The position numbers and the translations under genes are program-made. A DNA stretch of 23,814 nt from CAZVCJ01 sp964625745 (GTDB taxonomy: Bacteria > Chloroflexota > Anaerolineae > VGOG01). This document shows, one piece after another, positions 1 to 7,810 of the stretch (positions are counted from its first letter, which is position 1; every line of letters starts with the position of its first letter). The stretch is taken from assembly GCA_964625745.1 (NCBI GenBank), contig CAZVCJ010000054.1:1-23814 (forward strand), written 5' to 3'. A model generated the notes under the pieces. The model worked only from the letters and a program-made list of their open reading frames with translations, searched no databases and was not told the DNA's origin.

Positions 1-64
1 CGGGACTCCACTGTGCCATCCACGCAAAGCCCCAGAGAGCCGAGGTATTCCGGCAAGTGCTGGT

Positions 65-1507
65 CTAAAGACTGATGCCGGCCAAACGTTTCGCCAGGGC
101 TTTCTTTGCTTCCAGATCACTCAGTCGGCCGATCATGATCACCTGCGCCTCGGGTGAGCCTGCCCCATGCATAGACTCGGTGCGGTAGCTCACCGCCGCT
201 GTGCCCAGGGTGAGGTTTTCGAGCAGGCGCAGGATGCGCATCCGGTCGGCGGTCGGAATGTCGGCCACCCCGCGCAGGTACTTCTCCACCAGAGGCCCGA
301 TCTCCGCATGATTCAGGTCCTTCTCCGAGGGCAGCGTGACCATCAGCCCGCCGGCCAGGTCTTCGGCCAGCCGCGCTATCTCGTAAGGAAAGCGGGTCAC
401 GTTCTGCTTGCAGACGTTGGCCAGCAGGAGATCCACCAGAAAGGTCCCCGAAGGCATGGGCGTGCCGGCGACCGAGCAGCCCAGACCGCAGGCGTAGAGC
501 GTCTCGTTCAGGTGGATCATCTCGGCCAGTTTGCGCCTGACGTGCGACGCTCTGGCCACGCCCGCGTACTCCGTGGCCGTGGCCGCAGCCCCGATCAGCA
601 CGTCCCCCACGCCGACCTTGCACCCTCCGTAGCTCTGGCGGTGGTAGCCGGCGAACCGCTCTACCAGGATGCGGGAGAATGGCCATTCGCCGTCCATGAA
701 CACCCGCTCGCTGGGCACAAAGACATCGTTGAAGATGACCAGCGCTTCGTGCCCGCCGAAGGTAGCGTTGCCCACGTCTAAGCGTGAGCCTTCCAGTCTC
801 CGCGTATCGCAGGACTGGCGGCCCAGGATGTGAACGATGCCCTCGGCGTCGCTCGGAATGGCAAAGGCGACGGCGTAGTCCTCGTCTTCGGCGCGCATGG
901 ACAGCGTCGGCATGACGATGATGTCGTGGGAGAAGACGGCGCCGGTCTGGTGGGCCTTGGCGCCACGCACGACGATGCCGTTGGGGCGGCGCTCCACCAC
1001 GCGGAGAAACATGTCGGGGTCCGCTTGCTGGCTGGGGCGCAGGCTGCGGTCTCCTTTCACGTCGGTCATCGCCCCGTTGCAGACCAGGTCGTTCTGTTGG
1101 ACATAGCGAAGGTAGTCCATGAAACGACCGTGATACGTGGTACCGAGAGCCTGGTCCATCTCAAAGGTCGTGCTCTCCAGCGCATTGAGGGCGTCCCAGC
1201 CCACGCAACGCTGAAAGCAGGTACCGGTTTCCTGACCCAGGATGCGCAGCGCCTTGACCTTGTTGAGCAGGTCCTGGGTGCTATGGTGCAGGCTGGTGAA
1301 GCAATTGATCTCTTGGCCGTCCAGACCTGGGCGCACGAACAGTTCCGTGTAGCGCGGCTCGTGAGCCATCTCGTAGGTCTTGGCCAGCGCATTGAGGGAA
1401 GGGCGGAGGATGGGATGCTCGGTGGTGTTCTCCACCTTCTCGCCGAGGACGTACAGCTCGCGCTTGAGCTCGCGCAAGCTTTCGATGAACTCTTGGGTTG
1501 TCTTCAT
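65..1507 (-). CDS. abfD: 4-hydroxybutyryl-CoA dehydratase / vinylacetyl-CoA delta-isomerase
   Basis: This is a flavin and [4Fe-4S] enzyme of the 4-hydroxyphenylacetate 3-hydroxylase superfamily. It dehydrates 4-hydroxybutyryl-CoA to crotonyl-CoA, in 4-aminobutyrate/succinate fermentation or in a hydroxybutyrate carbon-fixation cycle. The 480-residue protein keeps the Fe-S ligands that separate the dehydratase from plain FAD monooxygenases: C97 and C101 (CFQRC), and H289 and C296 (HRQSYGGC). The 4- and 7-residue spacings match Cys99/Cys103/His292/Cys299 of the Clostridium aminobutyricum enzyme. E444 in the TESMHG motif is the likely counterpart of its active-site Glu. The ATG at 1507 is chosen because AAGGAGAAA lies just upstream; an upstream in-frame extension of 18 residues has no ribosome site and runs into a dispersed repeat. 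No pathway partner (CoA transferase, 4-hydroxybutyrate dehydrogenase) is in the window. Identity is firm from the ligands; pathway is inferred. Confidence 0.92.
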   Translation of the reverse strand: MKTTQEFIESLRELKRELYVLGEKVENTTEHPILRPSLNALAKTYEMAHEPRYTELFVRPGLDGQEINCFTSLHHSTQDLLNKVKALRILGQETGTCFQRCVGWDALNALESTTFEMDQALGTTYHGRFMDYLRYVQQNDLVCNGAMTDVKGDRSLRPSQQADPDMFLRVVERRPNGIVVRGAKAHQTGAVFSHDIIVMPTLSMRAEDEDYAVAFAIPSDAEGIVHILGRQSCDTRRLEGSRLDVGNATFGGHEALVIFNDVFVPSERVFMDGEWPFSRILVERFAGYHRQSYGGCKVGVGDVLIGAAATATEYAGVARASHVRRKLAEMIHLNETLYACGLGCSVAGTPMPSGTFLVDLLLANVCKQNVTRFPYEIARLAEDLAGGLMVTLPSEKDLNHAEIGPLVEKYLRGVADIPTADRMRILRLLENLTLGTAAVSYRTESMHGAGSPEAQVIMIGRLSDLEAKKALAKRLAGISL

Positions 1508-1573
1508 GGCGCTTTCTCCTTTTTCGACAGTGTTCATCCATTGTTTCGACAGGCTCAACACAAGGCCTGATCT

Positions 1574-1602
1574 ATTGTCGTTGATTTTTGCCTTTTAGTC
1601 AA
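1574..1602 (-). promoter_or_regulatory. candidate sigma70 promoter for abfD
   Basis: On the minus strand, TTGACT (1597-1602) is followed after exactly 17 bases by GACAAT (1574-1579). This would start transcription about 60 bases before the abfD ATG. The -35 is a 5/6 match and the -10 a 4/6 match to consensus. It is a sequence match only. Confidence 0.5.
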
Positions 1603-1763
1603 GTGATTTCGTCATGGGCCAGTGTGGCTGGCCGGCGGGATGTCGGCGACGGGTCTTGTCTCGGCGGCCATTAGCAGATTTGCGCTGGCCTTGCTGGTAT
1701 GGGGGCTGCGCGGCTGGCGTGATTGAGGTGTTCCAAACCGGATTCCGTCCACAAAATCTGAGC

Positions 1764-1792
1764 TAGACAAGACGCTCATTCTGTGATATAAT
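1764..1792 (+). promoter_or_regulatory. strong extended -10 promoter for the envelope-gene block
   Basis: TAGACA (1764-1769, 5/6 to consensus), a 17-base spacer and a perfect TATAAT (1787-1792) preceded by TG one base earlier (extended -10). Predicted start is near 1799, leaving a leader of about 100 bases before the TTG start at 1903. It is one of the best promoter matches in the window. Confidence 0.7.
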
Positions 1793-1902
1793 CTATGATA
1801 GATAATTGGATTGCTCACTCTTGCCGGGCTGCGGTAAGGCGGCGCAGTTTATTCCGTTGTGGTTGAAGGTGACTCGGACACTGCGAGCATGGGGGCAGGA
1901 AT

Positions 1903-2913
1903 TTGGAGAACGTTGAGCAATTGGTTAGAGGCATAGCCCGTGTTCCAGCCGCCATTTGGCGGAGAATCAGATCATGGTTTCAACAAAGCTTATCCCCTAA
2001 GGTGAAGGGTATTATCATTGGGGTCCTTGTTACACTCCTCGTGGTGATACTTCCATGGTGGTACATTAGCCCATGTCATCATAGCTTAAACCCAATTGTA
2101 CAAAGTGGAATCATCGCGGTGCTCATCACGTTAGTCATGGGGATAATTGCTTGGCAGTGGATCAGCCAGTGGTATAACAAGTTAGATTCAAATGTAAGGG
2201 GTGCCTTAATTGGAGGTGTCATCGCATTAATTGCAACGCTAGCTGGGGCGTTAATTGCTGCCCCAGGGATTGGCCAAACGGGACAAACTATCATTTGGGG
2301 CTTTATCGGAGGATTTGTTGTAATAATCATCATTTTACTCCTTGTTCCATACACTCCACCACCGCCACCAAAGGTACAGGGTGCCAGTACTGGAATTGCT
2401 GTTGTGCTGGTTGTCGCGCTGCTCTTTTTCCCAGTTTTTGACACATGGATTTGTCAACTGAAGGAGCAAATTACTAAATCGAGACTGCCTCCGCCAACCT
2501 TGACACCTACGCCAGCGCAAACGCCTACATCGCCCACACTGGCCACTGCAACTGCCACTAACACACCTACACATACTGCGACACCAATGCCTAGCGTTGT
2601 GAAAGCATTTCTTGTCACGAAGCGGAATAGCCCGATTATGGTCGAGCCTGGCACGACGATCACAGCTACAGTTCAAGAAATCGTCCAGATCAAGGCTGAG
2701 GTCTCCACGACTTACGAAGAACAAGAAGAGGATCTCATGTTCACCTGGTACACCTGTAAGACAGGAGACAACCCAGTGCGGCAGAGTGTCGGCAATCCCG
2801 AGATGCTATATGTTGCGCCAAGCGAGCCGGGTTCAGATTGTATATGTGTTGTTGTCGAGAAAGGAGGTACGCTACTGGACAGAACCGAAATCTTCGTGGA
2901 CGTACAGAAGTAA
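1903..2913 (+). CDS. multi-pass membrane protein with Thr/Pro linker and C-terminal Ig-like tail
   Basis: No named family recognised. Residues about 33-185 hold roughly five hydrophobic segments. Several begin with a similar pattern (VKGIIIGVLV, VQSGIIAVLI, VRGALIGGVI), suggesting internal duplication of a helix unit. A Pro/Thr-rich linker follows (about 195-230), then a roughly 100-residue beta-rich tail with an Ig-like look (VEPGTTITATV, FTWYTC), presumably outside the membrane. The tail contains two cysteine-bearing strands (YTC and CICVVVE). The start is TTG at 1903: in-frame stops lie at 1864 and 1870, the nearby ATG at 1889 is out of frame, and GGGGGCAGGA just upstream can serve as ribosome site. 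The gene lies 68 bases before a lipoprotein with a similar Ig/linker plan, so the pair may act together at the cell surface. Function unknown. Confidence 0.8.
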   Translation: MENVEQLVRGIARVPAAIWRRIRSWFQQSLSPKVKGIIIGVLVTLLVVILPWWYISPCHHSLNPIVQSGIIAVLITLVMGIIAWQWISQWYNKLDSNVRGALIGGVIALIATLAGALIAAPGIGQTGQTIIWGFIGGFVVIIIILLLVPYTPPPPPKVQGASTGIAVVLVVALLFFPVFDTWICQLKEQITKSRLPPPTLTPTPAQTPTSPTLATATATNTPTHTATPMPSVVKAFLVTKRNSPIMVEPGTTITATVQEIVQIKAEVSTTYEEQEEDLMFTWYTCKTGDNPVRQSVGNPEMLYVAPSEPGSDCICVVVEKGGTLLDRTEIFVDVQK

Positions 2914-2981
2914 TCGTAGTCAGCACACCGCCAGTTGAAACTGGAGGTCAGAACTACTCACATGCAGAAGGAGGAACACTC

Positions 2982-4004
2982 ATGACTGCGAAACAAAAGC
3001 AGACCGGGCTTCTCTCTCCCTTCATTGCTCTGTTACTCACCCTATCACTGACAGTACCGGGTTGTGGTGGCACTCCCACGCCAACTCCTACACCAAAACC
3101 CCAGCCCGCCTTCACTCTAGAGGTTAAGCCTGGGACAGAAGTGCAGGTAGGGAAAGATGTAGCCATCGTGGCTAAAGTTGAGCCCCTTGAAAAGCTCGAC
3201 CTTAAATGGTCAGTCTCTGGTACGGCTGAGGGAACGCTGAATACCGACACAGGTGAGCATGTCATCTACACGGCTATCAAAGAGGGAACAGCCTTTGTGG
3301 TTGCTGAAGGAACCACAGACAATGGGGTGCCTGTTAAAGAAACTGTTAGCTTGACAGTTGTGGCTCCTACCCCAACTGCCACACCAGTGCCGCCAACCGC
3401 CACCCCGGTGCCGCCGACTGCCACGCCGGTGCCGCCAACTGATACCCCGGTGCCGCCGACTATCACACCGACACACCCCCTAATAGCGACACCCACTACG
3501 CCGTCACCAGACGCAACACCAACTCCGACTCCCCAGCGACCGACTGCCACGCCGTCAGAGCCCCCAGTAGCGACACCCACTATGCTACCAGAGGTAACAC
3601 CCACCCTGGGGCCTGACACAGCCACACTCGCCTATCCTGAGGATGGTCAATCTGTCCCTTGCGAGAACCTGGCCCAAGGTAGATATTCTTCGGATATCAC
3701 GAACCTCATTTGGCCTGTGGTTTACATAGGTAACAGATACCACCCGCAGGACGAAGGAGGGAAAGCACCCCCAATGTTTAACGGCAAGTGGTATGGGACG
3801 GTCCGTTTCGGTGACTGCAACAAACCACCGGATTACGATAGGGGGAAGGCTTTCCAGCTTATCATCGTCACTGTTAATGATGTAGCAAACAAAGCATTCG
3901 AAGACTACATAGCTAGGGGTCAGGCTACGGGTACCTGGCCAGGCATGGACAGCTTGCCTGAGGGGGTCAAAGAGTATGTACGGATCGTCGTGATTCGGGA
4001 ATAG
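2982..4004 (+). CDS. lipoprotein with Ig-like domain, Thr/Pro repeat linker and conserved C-terminal domain
   Basis: The ATG at 2982 is preceded by AGAAGGAGGAA, an excellent ribosome site; the reading frame further upstream is not needed. A lipoprotein signal peptide runs to about residue 28 (hydrophobic LLLTLSLTVPGCGG, lipid-anchored Cys28). Residues about 38-110 resemble a bacterial Ig-like/cadherin-type domain (LKWSVSGTAEGTLNTDTGEH). They are followed by a linker of TATPVPP repeats encoded by a 21-bp minisatellite. The last 125 residues form a separate domain with IWPVVYIGNRYHPQ, FNGKWYGTVRFGD and FQLIIVTVNDVANKAFEDYI. I recall this arrangement from uncharacterised secreted proteins of Chloroflexota and cyanobacteria, but cannot name the family. 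Probably surface-anchored; the linker spans the envelope layers. Likely co-transcribed with the preceding membrane protein. Confidence 0.85.
   Translation: MTAKQKQTGLLSPFIALLLTLSLTVPGCGGTPTPTPTPKPQPAFTLEVKPGTEVQVGKDVAIVAKVEPLEKLDLKWSVSGTAEGTLNTDTGEHVIYTAIKEGTAFVVAEGTTDNGVPVKETVSLTVVAPTPTATPVPPTATPVPPTATPVPPTDTPVPPTITPTHPLIATPTTPSPDATPTPTPQRPTATPSEPPVATPTMLPEVTPTLGPDTATLAYPEDGQSVPCENLAQGRYSSDITNLIWPVVYIGNRYHPQDEGGKAPPMFNGKWYGTVRFGDCNKPPDYDRGKAFQLIIVTVNDVANKAFEDYIARGQATGTWPGMDSLPEGVKEYVRIVVIRE
3375..3458 (+). repeat. 21-bp coding minisatellite, 4 units (TATPVPP)
   Basis: Four consecutive 21-base units of the pattern ACYGCCACNCCNGTGCCGCC encode TATPVPP (last unit TDTPVPP). They lie in the linker of the lipoprotein. 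Third-position differences between units show that the repeat is old enough to have drifted, or is held at protein level. Copy number is probably variable. Confidence 0.85.
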
Positions 4005-4044
4005 GTGGTGGGTCATCAGCTTTGATGCTGGCCAGGAGCTATCG

Positions 4045-4082
4045 GCGCATGGCGGCGGGCCTTGTAGCCCGCCGCCATGCGC
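4045..4082. terminator. perfect 16-bp hairpin between lipoprotein and glycosidase genes
   Basis: Arms 4045-4060 and 4067-4082 are exact reverse complements (GCGCATGGCGGCGGGC and its mirror) around a 6-base loop, cttgta. It lies 40 bases after one stop codon and 25 before the next start. There is no T-run on either strand, so it may be an intergenic processing or attenuation hairpin rather than a classical intrinsic terminator. Confidence 0.55.
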
Positions 4083-4107
4083 AAACATCTAACCGAGGAA
4101 GACTTTC

Positions 4108-6450
4108 ATGAGAAGCCTAAACCTTTCCAAGGCGCAAGGCTTGCTGGTAGTGCTTGCCGCTGCTATCTTTATTGGGATCATGCTTGCCAATACTGGCTGC
4201 AGGGAAAGCTCACAGGGGATGACCCAGACTGCTCCCAAGGCGACCCCATTCCCCTCTCCACCTGTTCTGACCCTCAAAGTGGTCCCTCTGTCCTCACCCA
4301 CCCCTACTATCATCACGTCCTTCTCGTCATCCAACGAGGATAACGCCTACGGCCACCTCTACACCGTCATGGACAGGTACGCCAGTGGCGACACCCTGCG
4401 GATGCTGGATAGCTATGAGCCCACCCCCACCTGGAACGACGGTGACATTGCCTGGGTCTACGACAACGCCCTGGTGATGCTGGCACTTATGGCCCGTGGC
4501 ACAGCGACGGATTGTGAGAGGGCCAAAACTCTAGCGGATAGCCTGGTCTACGCCCAGAACAATGACCCTGACTTTGCCGATGGCCGGGTGCGGGATGCCT
4601 ACTCTGCTACCTCTCTCATCGGTACCAATGGCAAGGCTCAGATCGCCTCCCCAGGCTCGGCTACCGGCAACATGGCCTGGACGGTATTGGCCTGGATGGG
4701 CTATTGGGAGGCCAAGGGTGGAACATCATACCTGGACGCTGCCACGCAATTGGGCCAATGGATCTACGACAACACCTACGATACCCGTGGCGCCGGCGGC
4801 TACACGGGCGGTTACAGCAGCGGCCTGGAGAAGTACCAGTGGAAGGCCACTGAGCACAACATTGACGTGTACGTCGCCTTCATGAAACTCTACGGGGCCA
4901 CAGGCGACCTTTCCTGGTTCGGGAGGGCCAGGCACGCCAAGAACTTCGTCCAGGCCATGTGGAACGAAACAGATGGATACTTCTGGACGGGGACAACCAA
5001 CGATGGGGTCACTGTCAATCCCAGCCCCATCCCTGAGGATGCCCAGAGTTGGGGCTTGATGGCTTTGGGCGAAGCGGACACCTACGGAGCCGGAATAACC
5101 TGGGCCGGAAACAATCTCTCAGTCAACCCTTGCTCTAGTTGTACTTCGTATTATGGCTTCAAGTTCAGTGATGTCGGCAACGGGTGCTGGTTTGAAGGCA
5201 CAGCGCACATGGCTATTGCCTTTCAGATCAAGGGTGAGGCCGCCAAAGCGGACGACATCGTGGGGGTGTTGCGCAATGTCCAAACCTCGGCACCCAACAA
5301 CAATGGGGCAGGGATCGTCGCTGCCTGTCCCGACGGAGCAGAGACCGGCTTCGGCTGGAGCTATCCCAATGCTCTGCATATTGGGGCTACCGCCTGGTAC
5401 CTCTTCGCCGAGCTAGGATTCAACCCTTTCTGGCAGATCAGCACCAGCGAGGCGATTCCTGCCATCCCCGGCGAGCTTCAGAAGGGGATGAGCTACGCCG
5501 CCTGGTGGCAGGGACAGTACTCAACCCCCTCCGCCGATCAGTCTCTGCTCAACCTTACCGCCACAGGGACCAAATGGCTGGCTCTGATTGTCACAGGTTA
5601 TCAAGAGACGATAACTTCCACAGTCATCACCTACACCTTGCCGAGAATTCCTACAGATACCGATCTGACGCACGTCATCACCCAGGCCCACAGCCTGGGG
5701 ATGAGAGTAATGCTCAAGCCCCACCTGGACTTGAACAACGACCCCACCCACTGGCGAGGACAGATCGGCACTGCTTTCACCAGTGAAACCGAGTGGGAGA
5801 CTTGGGTTGCCTCGTACCGAGATTTCATCGCCCATTATGCCAGCCTGGCGCAGGCCAATGGGGTAGAGCAGTTCTGTGTTGGCACCGAGTTGCTCGGCAC
5901 CACCGGACGAGAGACGGACTGGCGGGAGGTAATCAGCGATGTGCGCGGTCTCTTCAGCGGCCCCATCACCTACGCCAGCAACCACAGTGGTGAGGAGACG
6001 AGCATCCAGTGGTGGGATGCCGTGGACTACATCGGTGTGGATGCCTATTATCCCTTGACGGACAAGAACGACCCAACCCTGGCTGAGCTAAAAGCGGCCT
6101 GGGAGATCCCCGCACTCACCCTGGAGAATCTCACCAGTCAACACAACAGACCCATCATCTTCACCGAAATTGGGTACCGGAGTGTTGATGGGACGAATCG
6201 GCACCCTTGGGAGTGGCAAGCCGGAGGTGCCGTAGACCTTCAAGAGCAGGCCGATTGCTACCGCGCCGCTCTGGAAACTTTCTGGGGAAAACCCTGGTTC
6301 AGGGGTGTCTACTGGTGGTACTGGAGCACCGATCCCGATCAGGGTGGCCCGGAAGACATGGACTACACCCCGCACAACAAGCCAGCCGAGACGGTTTTGA
6401 GGAACTATTACTACTCGTTTGTGTATCTTCCCGTTATCTTCAAGCCCTGA
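4108..6450 (+). CDS. secreted two-domain glycoside hydrolase: six-hairpin-type domain plus GH113-type barrel
   Basis: The protein has 780 residues, beginning with a signal peptide (GLLVVLAAAIFIGIML) and a possible lipobox ending at Cys31 (ANTGC, not ideal). Residues about 75-445 look like an (alpha/alpha) toroid of the six-hairpin glycosidase type (WNDGDIAWVYDNALVMLALM, GNMAWTVLAWMGYWEAKGG, Gly-rich YTGGY loops). Residues about 452-775 resemble the GH113 TIM-barrel of beta-mannanases (GMSYAAWWQG at the start, IDYIGVDAYYP-like strand). The two glutamates expected in clan A are visible: E594 in CVGTELLG as acid/base and E687 in IIFTEIGYR as nucleophile. It probably degrades or trims an extracellular mannan or similar polysaccharide; substrate is inferred. 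ATG at 4108 follows GAGGAA at good spacing. The toroid could instead be a non-catalytic or binding partner domain. Confidence 0.85.
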   Translation: MRSLNLSKAQGLLVVLAAAIFIGIMLANTGCRESSQGMTQTAPKATPFPSPPVLTLKVVPLSSPTPTIITSFSSSNEDNAYGHLYTVMDRYASGDTLRMLDSYEPTPTWNDGDIAWVYDNALVMLALMARGTATDCERAKTLADSLVYAQNNDPDFADGRVRDAYSATSLIGTNGKAQIASPGSATGNMAWTVLAWMGYWEAKGGTSYLDAATQLGQWIYDNTYDTRGAGGYTGGYSSGLEKYQWKATEHNIDVYVAFMKLYGATGDLSWFGRARHAKNFVQAMWNETDGYFWTGTTNDGVTVNPSPIPEDAQSWGLMALGEADTYGAGITWAGNNLSVNPCSSCTSYYGFKFSDVGNGCWFEGTAHMAIAFQIKGEAAKADDIVGVLRNVQTSAPNNNGAGIVAACPDGAETGFGWSYPNALHIGATAWYLFAELGFNPFWQISTSEAIPAIPGELQKGMSYAAWWQGQYSTPSADQSLLNLTATGTKWLALIVTGYQETITSTVITYTLPRIPTDTDLTHVITQAHSLGMRVMLKPHLDLNNDPTHWRGQIGTAFTSETEWETWVASYRDFIAHYASLAQANGVEQFCVGTELLGTTGRETDWREVISDVRGLFSGPITYASNHSGEETSIQWWDAVDYIGVDAYYPLTDKNDPTLAELKAAWEIPALTLENLTSQHNRPIIFTEIGYRSVDGTNRHPWEWQAGGAVDLQEQADCYRAALETFWGKPWFRGVYWWYWSTDPDQGGPEDMDYTPHNKPAETVLRNYYYSFVYLPVIFKP

Positions 6451-6600
6451 ATCAAAATTTGGACGCCAGAATAGAAGCGAACGCCAGATTCGGCTGATGA
6501 GGAGCGCTGACTGGGTATACTATCGACGCGGAGTAAGGAACCAAGTGGGGCGCCGATTCTGGATCGGGGCCTCGCTTTTGCAACTACGGGGGGTGATCTC

Positions 6601-7083
6601 ATGAGTGCTTTAGAAGAGACTGTTGGCCGGCTCTTGACCGAACAGGGACTGACCATTTCCGTGGCCGAGTCCTGCACGGGCGGCCTCATCGCCCACCGGC
6701 TGACCAACGTGCCCGGAAGCTCGGCCTATTTCGTCGGCGGCGTGGTGGCCTATGCCAACGAGGTCAAGGAGCAGGTGCTAGGAGTATCTGGAGAGACTCT
6801 GGCGGCGCACGGGGCAATCAGTGAAGAGACCGTGCGGGAGATGGCTCGCGGCGCCCGCCGCCTCTTCGACACCGACGTGGCCATCTCGGCTGCGGGTATC
6901 GCTGGCCCGACCGGGGGCACGCCCCAGAAGCCAGTGGGCCTGGTCTACGTGGCCCTGGCCGCTTCAGACCAGGAGCGTTGCGAGCGGCATCTGTGGCAGG
7001 GAGACCGCCTGGAGAACAAGCGACAAACCTCCGAGGCAGCCCTGGAGATGTTGCGCCGATACCTGGAGGCGAGGCGACCATGA
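6601..7083 (+). CDS. pncC: nicotinamide-nucleotide amidohydrolase (CinA C-terminal domain)
   Basis: A 160-residue standalone CinA_C domain, the usual length for PncC. It deamidates nicotinamide mononucleotide to nicotinate mononucleotide in the pyridine-nucleotide salvage cycle, in the cytoplasm. Family motifs are clear: VAESCTGGLIAHRLTNVPGS near residue 20, FVGGVVAYANEVKE near 42, and AGIAGPTGGTPQKPVGLVYV near 98. ATG at 6601 is preceded by GGGGTGA. The stop overlaps the next start as ATGA, so the two genes are translationally coupled. The N-terminal competence/molybdopterin-like domain of full-length CinA is absent, which is normal for this form. Confidence 0.93.
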   Translation: MSALEETVGRLLTEQGLTISVAESCTGGLIAHRLTNVPGSSAYFVGGVVAYANEVKEQVLGVSGETLAAHGAISEETVREMARGARRLFDTDVAISAAGIAGPTGGTPQKPVGLVYVALAASDQERCERHLWQGDRLENKRQTSEAALEMLRRYLEARRP

Positions 7084-7340
7084 AATTCGTAGACATCCCC
7101 ACCGCAGTCGAGGCCCGCTTCGACGAGGAAGGCCGGGTTACCCCCACCACATTCCGCTGGCAGGGGCGAGAGGTGCGCATCAGTGACGTCGGGCGTCGGT
7201 GGACGGAGCAGCGCGACCCTCACCAGCTTCGCCACTACCTGGTCATGACCCCAGCCCAGGACACTTTTGAGCTCTGCCTGGACACGGGCGCCATGCAGTG
7301 GAAGATAACGAGGGTTTGGGAGAGGGAGAGGGTGGCGTGA
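7080..7340 (+). CDS. small hypothetical protein coupled to pncC
   Basis: An 86-residue protein whose ATG overlaps the pncC stop (ATGA at 7080-7083). That overlap supports this start over longer frames that run inside pncC. It contains a beta-rich pattern (FRWQGREVRISDVGRRW, then HYLVMTPAQDTFELCLD and WKITRVWE). This recalls the small DUF6504-like proteins, which carry an F-W-GR-V-V-W pattern, but that comparison is from memory and unproven. No signal peptide or membrane segment. Function unknown; coupling suggests a cytoplasmic role expressed with NAD salvage. Confidence 0.75.
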   Translation: MKFVDIPTAVEARFDEEGRVTPTTFRWQGREVRISDVGRRWTEQRDPHQLRHYLVMTPAQDTFELCLDTGAMQWKITRVWERERVA

Positions 7341-7348
7341 CCTGAGCC

Positions 7349-7377
7349 GCGTGAAACGTGAAGACGTGAAACGTGGT
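7349..7377. repeat. heptameric repeat ACGTGAA just after a stop codon
   Basis: Four near-copies of the 7-mer: gcgtgaa, acgtgaa, (one extra g), acgtgaa, acgtggt. They begin 8 bases after the stop of the small ORF, in the convergent gap before the thioesterase gene. Similar in style to heptamers at 10081, 11577 and 15931, but with a different unit. Confidence 0.6.
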
Positions 7378-7392
7378 GACTGGTTCTAGTTT

Positions 7393-7785
7393 TCAACTCC
7401 TCTTTGCCTCGACCCTCTCCTTGAACCTCTCCAGGTCAATGATCACCCGCCAGTGCGCCCCTTCGCCGATTTTCTCCACTTCGTCAAAAGCCTCCACGTG
7501 GAAGGTGAGCTTGCGGCCCTCAACGGCGACTAGCTCCGCCTGGACCCGCACCCTCATGCCCACCGGGGTGGCCGCCAGGTGGCGGACATCCACTTCCACG
7601 CCCACGGTGCGGTAGCCATCGGGCAAGAGGTGGTCAACGGCAGCCACGGCCGCTCTCTCCATCAGCCTGATCATCTCCGGCGTGGCCAGCACCGCTACGT
7701 TCCCGCTGCCCAGGTGCCGGGCCGTGTTCTCCTCACGTACCACCATCTCGATCTCACCTACCAGGCCGGGTACGATTTCTTCCAT
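7393..7785 (-). CDS. fluoroacetyl-CoA-thioesterase-like hotdog thioesterase
   Basis: A 130-residue single hotdog-fold protein of the FlK-like thioesterase type. The catalytic triad of FlK (Thr42, Glu50, His76) is matched exactly in spacing by T35, E43 and H69 (ATPEMIRLMER, then VEVDVRHLAATPVGM). It should hydrolyse a small acyl-CoA in the cytoplasm; relatives in most genomes do not act on fluoroacetyl-CoA, so the substrate is open. The ATG at 7785 is chosen because GGAGGG lies just upstream. A longer frame to 7839 would put a dispersed palindromic repeat into the protein and is rejected. It lies downstream of the membrane glycosyltransferase, separated by repeats. Confidence 0.9.
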   Translation of the reverse strand: MEEIVPGLVGEIEMVVREENTARHLGSGNVAVLATPEMIRLMERAAVAAVDHLLPDGYRTVGVEVDVRHLAATPVGMRVRVQAELVAVEGRKLTFHVEAFDEVEKIGEGAHWRVIIDLERFKERVEAKRS

Positions 7786-7810
7786 GTAACATCCCTCCTC
7801 AGCCACGAAT

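Larger units (their letters stand above)
1562..1902. other. divergent intergenic region, 341 bases
   Basis: This gap lies between the divergently transcribed abfD and the membrane-protein gene. It holds one candidate promoter on each strand (annotated separately). A 68-codon minus-strand reading frame inside it has no ribosome site and no recognisable protein character, so it is not called. Nothing else is visible. Confidence 0.6.

Noticed and set aside
1..64. Possible start of a further minus-strand gene before abfD's end
   Set aside because: Only 64 bases, with no recognisable coding or terminator pattern.
117..1570. Long open frames on both strands over abfD
   Set aside because: They are shadows of a GC-rich gene; only the frame with Fe-S ligands and ribosome site has protein character.
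1612..1818. 68-codon minus-strand frame in the abfD upstream gap
   Set aside because: No ribosome site, low-complexity composition and overlap with the promoter for the plus-strand gene.
6451..6600. Promoter before pncC (TATACT near 6516)
   Set aside because: No acceptable -35 at 15-19 bases, and the TG is at the wrong distance for an extended -10.
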